Numbered from the stretch's first letter, positions 1 through 10,112 are shown. The stretch is DNA of 64,000 bases from an uncultured bacterium (GCA_902774245.1 CACYHQ010000001.1:1-64000); one strand, 5' to 3'. Notes: generated by a model from the sequence alone, not told the origin. Program-made: numbers and translations.

Positions 1-1
1 C

Positions 2-250
2 TTCGATGAGAACACCGGTTCGATGTACATGCTGCTCGACGGCAACGCCGACAACTATCAGGTCATCGGCCAGCTCGACCCGACCGACTGGTTCGTGGCA
101 GGCTGCGGCGATTACAATGCCGACGGCACGGACGACCTCCTGGTCCGCCAGTATTCGACCGGCATGCTCGGCTATTATGCGGACGGCAATCAGGCGGCCT
201 GGAACGTCATGGGCTACGGCGTCGGCATGGAGTGGACCGTCATAGCATGA
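2..250 (+). CDS. C-terminal end of an FG-GAP/VCBS-repeat surface protein (partial)
   Basis: The reading frame is open from the left edge and ends with TGA at 248-250, so only the last 82 residues are present. The segment GDYNADGTDDLLVR has the Asp/Asn-rich calcium-binding pattern of FG-GAP (VCBS) repeats, which form beta-propeller blades in secreted or surface proteins. The spacing of GNAD, GDYNADG and YADGN suggests about two repeat units. A terminator follows 50 bp downstream. The protein's full size, enzymatic partner domain and export route lie outside the window, so I call only the repeat type. Confidence 0.7.
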   Translation, partial: FDENTGSMYMLLDGNADNYQVIGQLDPTDWFVAGCGDYNADGTDDLLVRQYSTGMLGYYADGNQAAWNVMGYGVGMEWTVIA

Positions 251-269
251 GGCAATGCCTCAACTGCGG

Positions 270-297
270 TTGTGCTCTCAGCTTCGATTGAGCACAA
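270..297 (+). other. 8-bp inverted repeat upstream of terminator
   Basis: TTGTGCTC (270-277) and GAGCACAA (290-297) can form a perfect 8-bp stem with a 12-nt loop. It has no T-tract of its own and lies directly before the intrinsic terminator at 300-337. It may stabilise the 3' end of the upstream transcript; that role is inference. Confidence 0.45.
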
Positions 298-299
298 TT

Positions 300-337
300 A
301 GCCTCCGTACTGGAAACAGTCCGGGGGCTTTTTTTTT
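300..337 (+). terminator. Rho-independent terminator of the FG-GAP gene
   Basis: AGCCTCCG (300-307) pairs with CGGGGGCT (322-329) with one G-T wobble. An inner ACT/AGT extends the stem, and a run of nine T follows at 329-337. This is the strongest terminator in the window and separates the partial gene from argG. Confidence 0.85.
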
Positions 338-367
338 GAAGACTTCGTCTTCTTTTCTGAAACGCGG

Positions 368-396
368 TTGAAAAATCCGGCAAAAACGAGTATATT
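368..396 (+). promoter_or_regulatory. sigma70-type promoter of argG
   Basis: TTGAAA (368-373) and TATATT (391-396) are separated by 17 bp. Transcription would start near 403, giving a leader of about 40 nt that includes the GAGGAG ribosome site at 431-436. Confidence 0.8.
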
Positions 397-443
397 GTTT
401 GGATAACTTTTTTCTACCAAACCACAAAACGAGGAGTTTATCC

Positions 444-1646
444 ATGAAAGTCGTAGTCGCTTACTCCGGAGGTCTCGATACCTCCGTCATCGTGAAATGG
501 GTCAAGGAGACCTACAATGCCGAAGTCATCGGTTACTGCGCCGACGTCGGACAGGCCGAAGAGACCTCCGGGGTCGAACAGAAGTGCATCAACACGGGCG
601 CGACCAAGTGCTATGTGGAAGACCTCACCGAGGAATTCGCCCGCGACTTCATCTTCCCGATGATGCAGGCCAACGCCATCTACGAAGGCAACTACCTCCT
701 CGGCACCTCCATCGCACGCCCGCTCATCGCCAAGCGCCTCGTCGAGGTCGCCAAGGCCGAGGGCGCGGACGCCATCTGCCACGGCGCGACCGGCAAGGGC
801 AACGACCAGGTCCGTTTCGAGATCAACGCGAACGCCATCGACCCGTCCATCAGGATCATCGCCGCCTGGCGCGATCCGAACTGGCACTTCCGTTCCCGCT
901 CCGAAATGATCGAATACGCCCACAAGAACAACATCCCGGTCTCCAGCACGCTGAAGAAGCCGTACTCCATGGACCGCAACCTCCTGCACATCTCGTTCGA
1001 GGGCGGCATCCTGGAGGATCCGTGGCAGGAATGCCCGGAGGACATCTCCGTGATGACGAAGCCGCTCTCCCAGGCCGCCAACGAGCCGGAAGACGTGATC
1101 ATCGAGTTCGAAAAGGGCGTCCCCGTGAAGGTCAACGGCGAAGCGCTCTCCCCCGCGAACATCATGCGCAAGCTGAACGAGCTCGGCTCGAAGCACGCGG
1201 TCGGCCGCGTCGACATCGTCGAGAACCGTTTCGTTGGCATGAAGTCCCGCGGCGTGTACGAGACCCCCGGCGGCACCATCCTCTACACCGCGCACCGCGG
1301 CCTGGAAGAGATCACGATGGACCGCGAGGTCATGTTCCTGCGCGACAGCTTCATCCCGACCTACGCCCGCCTGATCTACAACGGCTTCTGGTACGCGCCG
1401 GAACGCGAAATGCTCCAGGCCGCCATCACCGACAGCCAGAAGTTCGTCACCGGCGAAGTCCGCGTGAAGCTCTTCAAGGGCGCCTGCCACGTGACCGGAC
1501 GCCGTTCTCCCTTCAGTCTCTACGACGATGCCCTGTCCACGTTCGAACAGGACGACGTCTACGACCACAAGGACGCCGCCGGCTTCATCAAGCTGAACGC
1601 GCTCCGTCTGCGCGTCCTCGCCAGAAGCGCCCAGAAACGCTATTGA
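444..1646 (+). CDS. argG: Argininosuccinate synthase
   Basis: This 400-residue protein condenses citrulline and aspartate with ATP to argininosuccinate, the penultimate step of arginine synthesis. The N-terminal AYSGGLDTS motif is the ATP pyrophosphatase P-loop (residues 5-13), and [13 protein letters not shown] is the conserved citrulline/aspartate-binding segment. The length is normal for the family. I chose ATG 444 over an upstream in-frame ATG at 399 because [10 protein letters not shown] is the family's usual start, GAGGAG lies 8 bp before it, and the promoter would place the transcript start after 399. The next gene, ppk, follows after 32 bp, so cotranscription with ppk and mazG is likely. 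Confidence 0.97.
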   Translation: MKVVVAYSGGLDTSVIVKWVKETYNAEVIGYCADVGQAEETSGVEQKCINTGATKCYVEDLTEEFARDFIFPMMQANAIYEGNYLLGTSIARPLIAKRLVEVAKAEGADAICHGATGKGNDQVRFEINANAIDPSIRIIAAWRDPNWHFRSRSEMIEYAHKNNIPVSSTLKKPYSMDRNLLHISFEGGILEDPWQECPEDISVMTKPLSQAANEPEDVIIEFEKGVPVKVNGEALSPANIMRKLNELGSKHAVGRVDIVENRFVGMKSRGVYETPGGTILYTAHRGLEEITMDREVMFLRDSFIPTYARLIYNGFWYAPEREMLQAAITDSQKFVTGEVRVKLFKGACHVTGRRSPFSLYDDALSTFEQDDVYDHKDAAGFIKLNALRLRVLARSAQKRY

Positions 1647-1678
1647 TCCATCACTGCCGCTGCGGTCAGAGGTAAAAC

Positions 1679-3802
1679 ATGGCTTCTCCTGCAGGGGACA
1701 GACATCCGCCCATTCTCCTCCGGGACGACTCGTGGCTTTCGTTCAACGCCCGCGTCCTGGAGGAAGCCATGGACCCCGCCGTCCCTCTGCTCGAACGCGC
1801 CAAATTCCTCTCCATTTTCAGTAGCAACCTCGATGAATTCTTCATGGTGCGGATCGCCGGCCTCGCCCGGCACGCACCCGATGCGGTCGCCCGTTTCGGC
1901 GGCCGCTATTATTTTTCCCCGTTTGAGCTCAGAAAGAGGCTGATCCGTCGCGTCCGCAGTCTGACCGCGCGGCAGTACGGCAGCTGGGAACGCGACCTGA
2001 AGCCCGCCCTCGCCGAGCACGGCATCCGGATCGTCCGCTGGGACGAACTCCCGGAGGAATGCGCCGCGGAGGCGTCCGCTCTCTTCGAACGCGAATACCG
2101 TTCCGTCCTGACTCCGCTCGCCGTCGATCCCGACGCCGAAGAACCGCCGCTCGTGCCCGGTCTCGCGCTGGAACTCCTCATCCGCGTGCAGTGCCCCGGA
2201 CAGGATGATGTCCGCACCGCCTTCATGCAGGTGCCGACGCGCTCGGGACGCTTCCTTCGGTTTGAATCGAAGGATGCGCCGGGCGAAGTCCTGCTCCTGC
2301 CGTTGGAAGAGCTGGTCGAGGCGAAAACCGCCGGGTTCTTCCCCGGCTGTACCGTGCTCGAATGCGCGGCGTTCCGCGTCACGCGCGACCGCGACCTGAC
2401 CCCGGACGAGGACACCGGCGATCTGCTCAGCGAAATGCAGGCAATCCTGCGGAAACGCGGCAAGCGCACGATCGTGCGCCTGGAGACATCCGCCGCTATG
2501 TCCGCCGAAGCGCGGGCGTTCCTCATGCGTACGCTCGGCGTATCGCCCGACGAACATTTCTCCGTGCGCGGTCCGGTCGACCTGACGTGCCTCATGGAGC
2601 TCCGCGATCTCCCCGGCCACGCCGACCTGCTCGACCCGCCGCTGCCGCCCCTGCCCTCGCCCCAATGCCCCGCCGACCGCTCCATGTTCGACTGCATCCG
2701 AGACGGCGGCCCGTTCTTCCTGCACGTCCCGTACGAGTCGTTCGACCCGGTGATCCGGCTGCTCAACGAGGCGTCCGACGATCCGGACGTGATCGCGATC
2801 AAGCAGACGCTGTACCGCGTCGGACAGGATCCGCCGGTCGTCCATGCGCTCATCCGCGCGGCGCAGGCGGGCAAACAGGTCACGGTCTTCTTCGAGATCA
2901 TGGCGCGGTTCGACGAGGAGAACAACATCCGGCTTTCGCGCGAGCTGGCCGACGCGGGCGCGCACGTCGTGTACGGCGTGCCGAAGATCAAGGTCCACGC
3001 GAAGATGCTGCTGATCGTCCGCCGCGAGGGAAACGAGGTGCGGCGTTATCTGCATCTGCCGACCGGAAACTACAACTGCTCCACCGTGAAGCAGTATACC
3101 GACATCGGCCTTTTCACCTGCGACGACGCGCTCGCGGACGACGTTTCCGCGCTCTTCCACGCCATCACAGGGCTCGCCGCGCCCGCCGCCTGGAACAAGC
3201 TCGTCGCCGCCCCGTACAACATGCGTGAACGCATCCTCGCCCTGATCGACCGCGAGGCCGCGCTCTCCGCGCCCGGCCGCCCCGGCGGGATCACGCTGAA
3301 GCTGAACGCGCTCCAGGACCCGGAGGTCATCGAACACCTCTACGAGGCCGCCCGGCGCGGCGTCCGCATCGACATGGTCGTCCGCGGCATCTGCGCCCTG
3401 AATCCCGCCTCGCTCCCGCACGAAACAGCCGCGAACATCCGCGTCGTCAGCATCGTGGACCGCTTCCTGGAGCACTCCCGCGTCTACCGGTTCGCGAACG
3501 GCGGTTCGCCGGAATACTTCATCGGAAGCGCCGACCTCATGCCGCGCAACCTCTCCCGCCGCGTGGAGATCCTCGTCCCGGTCGAATCCCCCGCGCTTCA
3601 GGACGAACTCGACGTGATCCTCTTCACCTCGCTCCACGACCGCCGGAAAGGACGCCGCCTGCTCGGGGAGAACCGTTATTCGCACACCTCGGGCGCGGTT
3701 CAATACGAATCCGAACGCGCCCAGATCTCGCTTTACAACTACTACAGAAAACGCCTGGAGCGCCCCGGTTTTCCGCAAGACGCCCCGGGCACGGAGTATT
3801 AA
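1679..3802 (+). CDS. ppk: Polyphosphate kinase 1
   Basis: The 707-residue protein is a PPK1, which reversibly polymerises the terminal phosphate of ATP into polyphosphate at the membrane. The N-terminal domain contains the family signature around SNLDEFFMVR (residues 44-53). The catalytic half contains IKQTLYR, FEIMARFDEENN, KVHAKM with the presumed autophosphorylated histidine, GNYN and YTDIGLFT. A second conserved histidine lies in LEHSRVYRF near residue 600. Length and domain order are typical. It lies between argG (32 bp) and mazG (4 bp) on the same strand, so it is probably expressed with both. Confidence 0.95.
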   Translation: MASPAGDRHPPILLRDDSWLSFNARVLEEAMDPAVPLLERAKFLSIFSSNLDEFFMVRIAGLARHAPDAVARFGGRYYFSPFELRKRLIRRVRSLTARQYGSWERDLKPALAEHGIRIVRWDELPEECAAEASALFEREYRSVLTPLAVDPDAEEPPLVPGLALELLIRVQCPGQDDVRTAFMQVPTRSGRFLRFESKDAPGEVLLLPLEELVEAKTAGFFPGCTVLECAAFRVTRDRDLTPDEDTGDLLSEMQAILRKRGKRTIVRLETSAAMSAEARAFLMRTLGVSPDEHFSVRGPVDLTCLMELRDLPGHADLLDPPLPPLPSPQCPADRSMFDCIRDGGPFFLHVPYESFDPVIRLLNEASDDPDVIAIKQTLYRVGQDPPVVHALIRAAQAGKQVTVFFEIMARFDEENNIRLSRELADAGAHVVYGVPKIKVHAKMLLIVRREGNEVRRYLHLPTGNYNCSTVKQYTDIGLFTCDDALADDVSALFHAITGLAAPAAWNKLVAAPYNMRERILALIDREAALSAPGRPGGITLKLNALQDPEVIEHLYEAARRGVRIDMVVRGICALNPASLPHETAANIRVVSIVDRFLEHSRVYRFANGGSPEYFIGSADLMPRNLSRRVEILVPVESPALQDELDVILFTSLHDRRKGRRLLGENRYSHTSGAVQYESERAQISLYNYYRKRLERPGFPQDAPGTEY

Positions 3803-3806
3803 CAAC

Positions 3807-4592
3807 ATGGACATGTCCGAACTTGAACGCCTCGTGAACGTCATGCGCCGTCTGCGCGCGCCCGACGGATGCCCCTGGGACCGCGAACAGACCCACGAAT
3901 CCCTTAAAAAATGCCTCGTCGGCGAGGCCGCCGAATACCTCGACGCCGTCGACCACAAGTCCGACGCGGAGATGTGCGAGGAGCTGGGCGACCTCCTGAT
4001 GCAGGTCGTCATGAACAGCGTCATGGCGGAGGAACGCGGCGCGTTCACGCTGGAAGACGTCGCGCGCGGCATCTCCGACAAGATGATCCGACGCCATCCG
4101 CACGTCTTCGGCGACGTCCATGTGGACAACTCCGCGCAGGTACTCGTGAACTGGGAGAAGATCAAGAAAACCGAGCACGACGACTACCGCAAATCCGCGC
4201 TCGACGGCGTGCCGCGCAATCTCCCCGCCGTCCTCCGAGCCGAAAAGCTCCAGAAGAAGGCCGCCAAGCACGGATTCGACTGGACGGACGACGCCGACAT
4301 CCTCGCCAAAATCCGCGAGGAGATGGCCGAACTGGAGGAGGCGTACAAGTCGGGCAGCCGCAACAGGATCAACGACGAGGCCGCCGACCTCGTGTTCGCC
4401 GTCGTCAATTTCCTCCGGTTCCGCGGCGAAAACTGCGAGGACGTCGTGAACCGCGCCTCCGACAAGTTCGACCGCCGGTACCGCGCCGTTGAGGCGAGGC
4501 TCGCAGCCGAGGGAAAGACCGTCGACGGCACCCCCATGGAACGTCTCGACGAACTCTGGAACGAAGCCAAGGCGGAAGAAACGGAAAAGTAA
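3807..4592 (+). CDS. mazG: Nucleoside triphosphate pyrophosphohydrolase
   Basis: The 261-residue protein is a full-length two-repeat MazG, which hydrolyses NTPs and dNTPs to monophosphates and is thought to clear aberrant nucleotides. The N-terminus carries CPWDREQTHESL followed by the metal-binding EEAAEYLDAVD and EELGDLLMQVV helices. The second repeat has EEMAELEEAY followed by NDEAADLVFAVVNFLRF. It starts 4 bp after ppk. ATG 3813 is an alternative start only two codons downstream. A bidirectional terminator follows. Confidence 0.95.
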   Translation: MDMSELERLVNVMRRLRAPDGCPWDREQTHESLKKCLVGEAAEYLDAVDHKSDAEMCEELGDLLMQVVMNSVMAEERGAFTLEDVARGISDKMIRRHPHVFGDVHVDNSAQVLVNWEKIKKTEHDDYRKSALDGVPRNLPAVLRAEKLQKKAAKHGFDWTDDADILAKIREEMAELEEAYKSGSRNRINDEAADLVFAVVNFLRFRGENCEDVVNRASDKFDRRYRAVEARLAAEGKTVDGTPMERLDELWNEAKAEETEK

Positions 4593-4616
4593 TTCGCCGT
4601 TCTCCTCATCACTTCA

Positions 4617-4657
4617 AAAAAAAGTCCGGCCAGCCGTTCAGGTTGCACCGGACTTTT
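4617..4657. terminator. Bidirectional terminator between mazG and the HlyIII gene
   Basis: AAGTCCGG (4622-4629) pairs with CCGGACTT (4648-4655). A run of A precedes the stem and a run of T follows it, so it can end mazG on the plus strand and the convergent HlyIII gene on the minus strand. Confidence 0.75.
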
Positions 4658-4696
4658 TCATGTCCCGGATAAACCGGACAAAAAGGAAGATCAAGC

Positions 4697-5332
4697 TCAC
4701 GAATAGAGCAGTTTGATCGAGAGGTACTGGAGGATCACACCGACCAGCACGAAGATGTGGAACACGGTATGCACGAACGGTTTCTTGATGAGGTACAGTA
4801 CCGCGCCGACGGAATACGCCACGCCGCCGTAGATCAGCAGATACGTGACGTTCGGCTCCGCCATTTTCCACAGGTCCTTCAGCAGCAGGAGCGACGCCCA
4901 GCCCATGACGAGATAGATGATCGTGGTGACGTATTTGTGCTTGAGCGTGATGAAGGAGAAAATGCCGCCCGCCACGGCGCACACGCCGAGCACGCAGTAC
5001 CAGACCAGCCCCTCGCGCGGCGACGCGATGGCGTTCAGGATCGGCACGTAGGTCCCCGCGATCGTGAAGTAGATCACGGCATGGTCGGCCTTGCGGACGA
5101 AGCTTTTCACATCCTGGTCGCGGATGGCGTGGTACACGGAGGAGACCAGGAACATGGAGAAGACGGAAACGCCGTAGAGCAGAGCGCAGATGACAAACGA
5201 CGGCATGGTCGAGAGCTCGACCAGGCAGTACGTGCCGTAGATCGTGAGGATGGCGCCGATGACGTGCGTGACGGAGTTGCAGATATCCTCCGCCTGCGAG
5301 TACTGGTATTGAGGGGTGGCAGCTTCGGTCAT
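4697..5332 (-). CDS. Hemolysin III / AdipoR-like (PAQR) membrane protein
   Basis: The 211-residue protein is a HlyIII-family integral membrane protein with seven predicted hydrophobic segments. The family's metal-binding residues are visible: SSVYHAI (Ser and His), a conserved Asp in KADHAVIYF, and the C-terminal HTVFH pair. Bacterial members (YqfA/HlyIII) have been linked to membrane homeostasis; the hemolysin name is historical and a toxin role is not implied. It follows ybbR by 30 bp on the same strand, so it is probably the last gene of the cdaA-ybbR transcript. Confidence 0.9.
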   Translation of the reverse strand: MTEAATPQYQYSQAEDICNSVTHVIGAILTIYGTYCLVELSTMPSFVICALLYGVSVFSMFLVSSVYHAIRDQDVKSFVRKADHAVIYFTIAGTYVPILNAIASPREGLVWYCVLGVCAVAGGIFSFITLKHKYVTTIIYLVMGWASLLLLKDLWKMAEPNVTYLLIYGGVAYSVGAVLYLIKKPFVHTVFHIFVLVGVILQYLSIKLLYS

Positions 5333-5362
5333 AATGAGTTCAATTCCGGTTGAAAGATGTTG

Positions 5363-6367
5363 CTATTTCGATGCCGGGGCGGCGACGGGTTCCAGCGTCA
5401 CGGTGGCCTGGGCGGGGATCACCTCGACCACCTTGATGCGGTCGTTGTCCGACCAGCATTTGATATCGACGGTATAGACGCCCGGCCGCGTCACGTCCGA
5501 CAGGTCGAGGAACGGGTGGATCTGCGTCTGGGAGATGTCGGGCACGCTGTCGACCAGGACGGTCACGGATTCGGGCTGGATCTTCGAGATGATGAGGTTG
5601 TTCGCGCCGGTCCTGCCGAAGAGAACCTGAACGGGGATATTGTCGAAGGCGCGCGGCTTGTTCTTCTCGACCTTGACCTCGACTTTCACCTTGCCGGACA
5701 GGATCTCAATGTTCTTGTCATAGGGCGACACTAAATCGACCTGTCGCGAGAAGCTCTTCGTCACGTTCGCCAGCGGGATCTTCTCCGTTTCGATGTATTC
5801 GATGGTGTCGAGGAGCTTTTTCGGGCCGCGGATCGTGACCGGTTTTTCAGGTTGGATGAGCGACGCCTGATACCCCTCCATCACCTCGGCGGAATCGCTG
5901 ACGGGGTGCACCGGGACGTCCTTCGTATCCATGATGTCGATGTTCAGCGGGATCATGTCGGGATTGACGGCCAGCACGTGCAGTTCGTCGAACACGATGT
6001 TCGACCGCACCATATCAAGACGGAGTTCAACAGGCATATCCGTCTCGACCTGGTACTTCGACACGGGGCATTCGAGGTAGAAATCGGTGTTTTTCAGCGT
6101 CTTCTGCTCCTTGGGGACTTCCAGCGTGACGTCGGCCGACACGTCGCGCGGGATGAGCGTGACGCCCTCCTCGATCGGCACGAACCGGACCGGCACGTTC
6201 CGGATGTTGACGCGGACAAGTTCCATCCGCGACTTCACGTTCTGGTACGCATACCAGGTCAGCAGACAGGCGAAGATCAGCGCGAAGACTTTGCGCCAGA
6301 AATCGTGCCGGATGATGTACGGGACATGCGGCAGGACCTTCGCCCAGAAATTACGGATCGGACTCAT
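5363..6367 (-). CDS. YbbR-domain protein, likely regulator of the diadenylate cyclase (CdaR-like)
   Basis: The 334-residue protein has one N-terminal membrane segment (about residues 28-46, KVFALIFACLLTWYAYQNV) followed by an extracytoplasmic region with several YbbR-type beta repeats. In Firmicutes the YbbR protein CdaR, encoded next to cdaA, modulates c-di-AMP synthesis. Here its ATGA start overlaps the stop of cdaA by 4 bp, indicating translational coupling. The repeats are divergent, so the number of YbbR domains (three or four) needs a profile search. Confidence 0.85.
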   Translation of the reverse strand: MSPIRNFWAKVLPHVPYIIRHDFWRKVFALIFACLLTWYAYQNVKSRMELVRVNIRNVPVRFVPIEEGVTLIPRDVSADVTLEVPKEQKTLKNTDFYLECPVSKYQVETDMPVELRLDMVRSNIVFDELHVLAVNPDMIPLNIDIMDTKDVPVHPVSDSAEVMEGYQASLIQPEKPVTIRGPKKLLDTIEYIETEKIPLANVTKSFSRQVDLVSPYDKNIEILSGKVKVEVKVEKNKPRAFDNIPVQVLFGRTGANNLIISKIQPESVTVLVDSVPDISQTQIHPFLDLSDVTRPGVYTVDIKCWSDNDRIKVVEVIPAQATVTLEPVAAPASK

Positions 6368-7221
6368 GCTTCACCGTCCGTTCCGGCTTCGGCGGCCTCG
6401 TCCGGCTTCTCAAGTTCCAGTCCGGACGCCTTGCCGAGACGTTTCCACGGGGCCTTCTTCCGTTCCAGCAGGATCGTGCTGAGCTGAAACCGGAGCTCCT
6501 CGGTGTTCAGGCCGCGGATCAAACGGCCTTTTTTCGCCAGGCTGATCAGACCCGTCTCCTCGGAAACGACCACCGCCACGGCGTCCGTCTCCTGCGAGAT
6601 GCCGACCGCGGCGCGGTGACGCGTGCCGAGGCGTTTCCCGTTCACGAAATAATCCTCCTCCGCCAGCGGCAGAACGGCGTGCGCAGCCACGATGCGGTTG
6701 TTCTTGCCGATGACCACGGCGCAGTCGTGAAGCGGCGAATTCGGATAGAAAATCGATTGAAGCAGCAGGGAGTCCACGCGCGCGTCCAGCGAAACAGCCG
6801 ACCGCGTGGTGTCCGTGAGCCCGATGTTGCGTTCGAACACGATGATCGCGCCGGTCCGCGTGATGGAAAGCTGGGCGGCCGCCTCTGTCACCTGGTCGAT
6901 CGTCTCCTGTCCGGTCCGGTTCGACACGAACAGACTGCCCGCCTGCGCGAACGCCCGGCGGAATTCCGGCTGGAAGATCACGAGGATGGCGATGCCGAGG
7001 GACGGGATCAGGCATTCGATGAGAAGAAAACGCAGCACGGTCAGACGTTCCACGTAGTCGACCGCGATCGTGGCGGTCAGCAGGACCGCGATCACGCCGA
7101 ACAGTACGTTCGCGCTTCGTGTGCCGCGCAGGAAATACAACACCCAGTAGATCATCGCCCAGATGATCACGAAGTCGACGGAATAGAATAGATATTTGAC
7201 GATGACGTCCTGATTCGGCAT
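6364..7221 (-). CDS. cdaA: Membrane diadenylate cyclase (CdaA/DacA-type)
   Basis: The 285-residue protein makes cyclic di-AMP from two ATP. It has three N-terminal membrane segments within residues 8-85 and a C-terminal DisA_N catalytic domain. The GTRHRAAVG motif (RHR at 201-203) is intact. The other signature, normally DGA, reads DCA (166-168; Cys codon at 6721-6723) in SPLHDCAVVIG. I start at ATG 7221 (MPNQDV) because it sits just before the first membrane segment, as in the family; the frame is open further upstream. The gene overlaps ybbR by 4 bp. The DCA variant is described under findings. Confidence 0.9.
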   Translation of the reverse strand: MPNQDVIVKYLFYSVDFVIIWAMIYWVLYFLRGTRSANVLFGVIAVLLTATIAVDYVERLTVLRFLLIECLIPSLGIAILVIFQPEFRRAFAQAGSLFVSNRTGQETIDQVTEAAAQLSITRTGAIIVFERNIGLTDTTRSAVSLDARVDSLLLQSIFYPNSPLHDCAVVIGKNNRIVAAHAVLPLAEEDYFVNGKRLGTRHRAAVGISQETDAVAVVVSEETGLISLAKKGRLIRGLNTEELRFQLSTILLERKKAPWKRLGKASGLELEKPDEAAEAGTDGEA

Positions 7222-7339
7222 GATGCTGGTGTCTCCGCGTATTAGATCATAAAAAGATACCTCAAAAAACGGAAAAAACAAGTACCTTTTGTTAAAAAGT
7301 CGAGAAAAACCGGAAGGCAGGCCCTCCGCGACACTTTCC

Positions 7340-10112
7340 TCAACCTCGTGTCCGAGCGGAGCCGGGCACTGTATCGGCACCGCTTGCGGTGGCCAGTTCG
7401 CGCAGTTTCTTCAGGTCTTTTTTGCCGTTGCCGAGGAACGGGATCTTTTCTAGCGGGAAGAAGCAGTCGGGACGCGGCACCCAGAGGTTCGGCAGGCCGG
7501 ACGCGCGGAGACGGTTTCCGGCGTCGACCGGATCGAGTCCGCAGTCGGCGGCATAGAACACGATGAGCTGTTCGCCCTTCCTCGAATCGGGACGCGCCGT
7601 AACGGCCACCTTTCCCTCGAGTCCGTAGAACTCCTCCAGACGGTTTTCGATCAGCTCGTGCGGGACCATTTCGCCGCCGATCTTGCTGAACCGCGAAAGA
7701 CGCCCCGTGATGCGGATGTAGCCGTCGCGGTCCATGGACGCGACGTCGTTGGTATTGTACCAGCCGTCCGGGGTCATGGCGGCCGCCGTGGCGTCCGGGT
7801 CGTCCAGATAGCCGAGCATCACAGACGCCGATTTCAGCTGGAGCAGACCTTCTTTTCCGGGGCCGAGCAGTTCGCCCGTGTCCACGTCGGCGATGCGCGC
7901 CGCGATACCCGGCATCGCCACGCCGATGCTCCCCTCCGGCCCCGCCTCGCGTCCGACCGCCAGGAAATCCTTCGGCAGGTTCAGCGACACGATCGGCGAC
8001 ATCTCGGTGCAGCCGTAGCCCTCGATGATGTGCAGTCCGGTGCAGTCCGGTCAGCTCGAAGAACGCGTCCGCGAGGCGTTTCTGAAGCTTCTCCGCGCCG
8101 GTCACCATCATGCGCAGGGAATCGAAGTCACCCGGCTTGCAGTTCCGCATGTACGTTTGCAGGAACGTCGGCGTGGAGATCAGCATCGTGACCTTGTCGT
8201 CGCGCACAGCCTTGCACACGCCCGCGCCGTCCAGCGGATTCGCCACCAGCGTGACCTTCGTCCCCGTGACGCCGGGGAAGCACAGCCCGACCATCAGCCC
8301 GAACGCATGGAAGAGCGGCAGATTGCCGAGGATGCGCTCCGTGCCGTACAGCCAGTTCAGCTGCCGCCAGAAACTCCAGATGTTCGCCGTGATATTGTGG
8401 TGCGACAGCAGGATGCCCTTCGGCATGCCCGTGGAGCCGCTGGAGAACAGGAGAGCCGCCGGGCGCATGAGGTCGGTGCCATAGCGCGGCGACACGACGC
8501 GAATGAGCAGCTGATGCGGCAGGAAGACGATCTGCGCCGCGGTCAGGAGCTTGTCGGCCTTCGTGACGAGTTTCGGCAGGTCTTCCAGGAAAAACATCTC
8601 GTCGCGCGTCGGCTTCTTCAGTTTGCTCAGGAAAAGCCGGCTCGTGATCACCGTCTTCAGTTTCGCGCGGTCGTACATGGACTGCATCACGGCGTCGCCC
8701 GCCGTGTAGTTCAGGATCGCGGGCGTCCGGTCGGCGAACATCACGCCGAGGAGCACCGCCACGGACACAGCCTTGTTCGGCAGCAGCACGCCGACGAACT
8801 GCCCGTCGTCGCCGCGTTCCGCCAGGATTTGCCTCAGTTTCCGGCTGATGATGATCGACTGCGCCAGCATGGCGAAATTCGACAGCCCCTTCGGCGCGTC
8901 GGCGTCCTTGAACGTGCTTTCGAACGGATGCTGAAGCGACCGCCGAAGATACCGGTAATGCACGGTCTTCTCCCCGCGCACAGGCTTCATCTCCGCCTCC
9001 GCGCCAAGCTCCTGGATCCTCTGCCAGATGCGGAATCCGTTCCAGTCCGGCGGGATCGGCTCGCCGACGATGATCGTGCCGGGGATCGGCAGCAGACGCG
9101 GCTTGATGAACCGGAGTTTCCCGTTGTAGATCGTCAGCAGGCTCCCCCAGTGCAGCCCCAGGCGCACCGGGATCACCGGGATGTCCGGCGACGGCATCAG
9201 GCGGTGCAGGCCAGACCGGAACGCGTGCGTGATGCCGTTCGGGGAGATCGCGCCCTCCGGGAACACGCACACCGCGCCGCCGCGGTTCAGGACCGTGTGC
9301 GACTGTTCGATCAGACGCCGCATCTTTTCCCGGTTCATCCCGCGCGGCACTTCCAGCGCGCCGCTCCACTTAAAAAACAGATGCAGGCCGGGGAACCGGT
9401 AGAACGTCTCGTCCACCATGAACGTCACGCGGCGTGGTTTCAGGCACAGGATGAAGATGAAGTCAAGGAACGAAATGTGGTTCGCGACGAGCAGGACAGG
9501 ACCGGAATCCGGATAGTTCTCAATGCGGTCGATGCGGATCCGGTACAGCGTGTGCGACAGGATCAGGCCGAGCGTCCGCAGCGTCAGCGACGGCCGCCAG
9601 ATCAGCAGGGCGGCCAGCCAGGCCGCCAGCGCGATTTCAAGCACATGAACGCCCTGCGCCCCGGACCGGGCCACGATGAACGCCAGAGCCTTCGACAAAA
9701 GCAGCAGGACCGCCGCGCTTGCGAACACCGTTTTGCCCGGCCTCATCCCGAGGCTCGACCGGAACGCCGACGCGAGCATCTGCGACCCGATCCACAGGAA
9801 CACCCAGAACCCGCCGCACGCCATCGCGAGGGCGAGACCGCGTTTCACCTCGCCGCCCGTCAGCGACCAGTGCAGTCCCAGCACCGCGAGGAGCAGTCCC
9901 GGCACCGCCGCACCGACCAGCACCCCGTAATTCCGCGCGCACAGCATCGCCGCGAATCCCGCCGCGAGAGACAGTCCGGCGAGCCAGACGCCCCACGCGG
10001 GCAGCGAGGAATACGGAACGAGGTTCAAGACGAGCTGGCAGGCCGCGAGAAGCAGGACGGCGGACACACCGGCGATGGCGGAAGTGATCGTGAGTTCAGG
10101 ATTGTTCTTCAT
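7340..10112 (-). pseudogene. Fused acyltransferase / acyl-[ACP] ligase (Aas-like), frameshifted by a 10-bp duplication
   Basis: The first part, read from 10112, has several N-terminal membrane segments, then a PlsC-type acyltransferase domain with NHISFLD and FPEG, then an AMP-forming ligase domain with LLFSSGSTGMPKGI. The rest of the ligase (MSPIVSLN at 8002, DGWYNTND, GRLSRFSKIGGE, GNGKKDLKK, stop at 7340) is in another frame. The break coincides with a perfect 10-bp tandem duplication at 8031-8050. Removing one copy restores FELTGLHIIEGYGCTEM, the canonical ligase motif, and gives a 920-residue Aas-like protein that would reacylate lysophospholipids. As written, translation runs in the wrong frame to a stop at 7242. 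Confidence 0.88.
8031..8050. repeat. Perfect 10-bp tandem duplication causing the frameshift
   Basis: TGCAGTCCGG occurs twice in immediate succession (8031-8040 and 8041-8050) inside the ligase coding region. The extra 10 bp shifts the frame by one. Only two copies are present. Confidence 0.97.
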
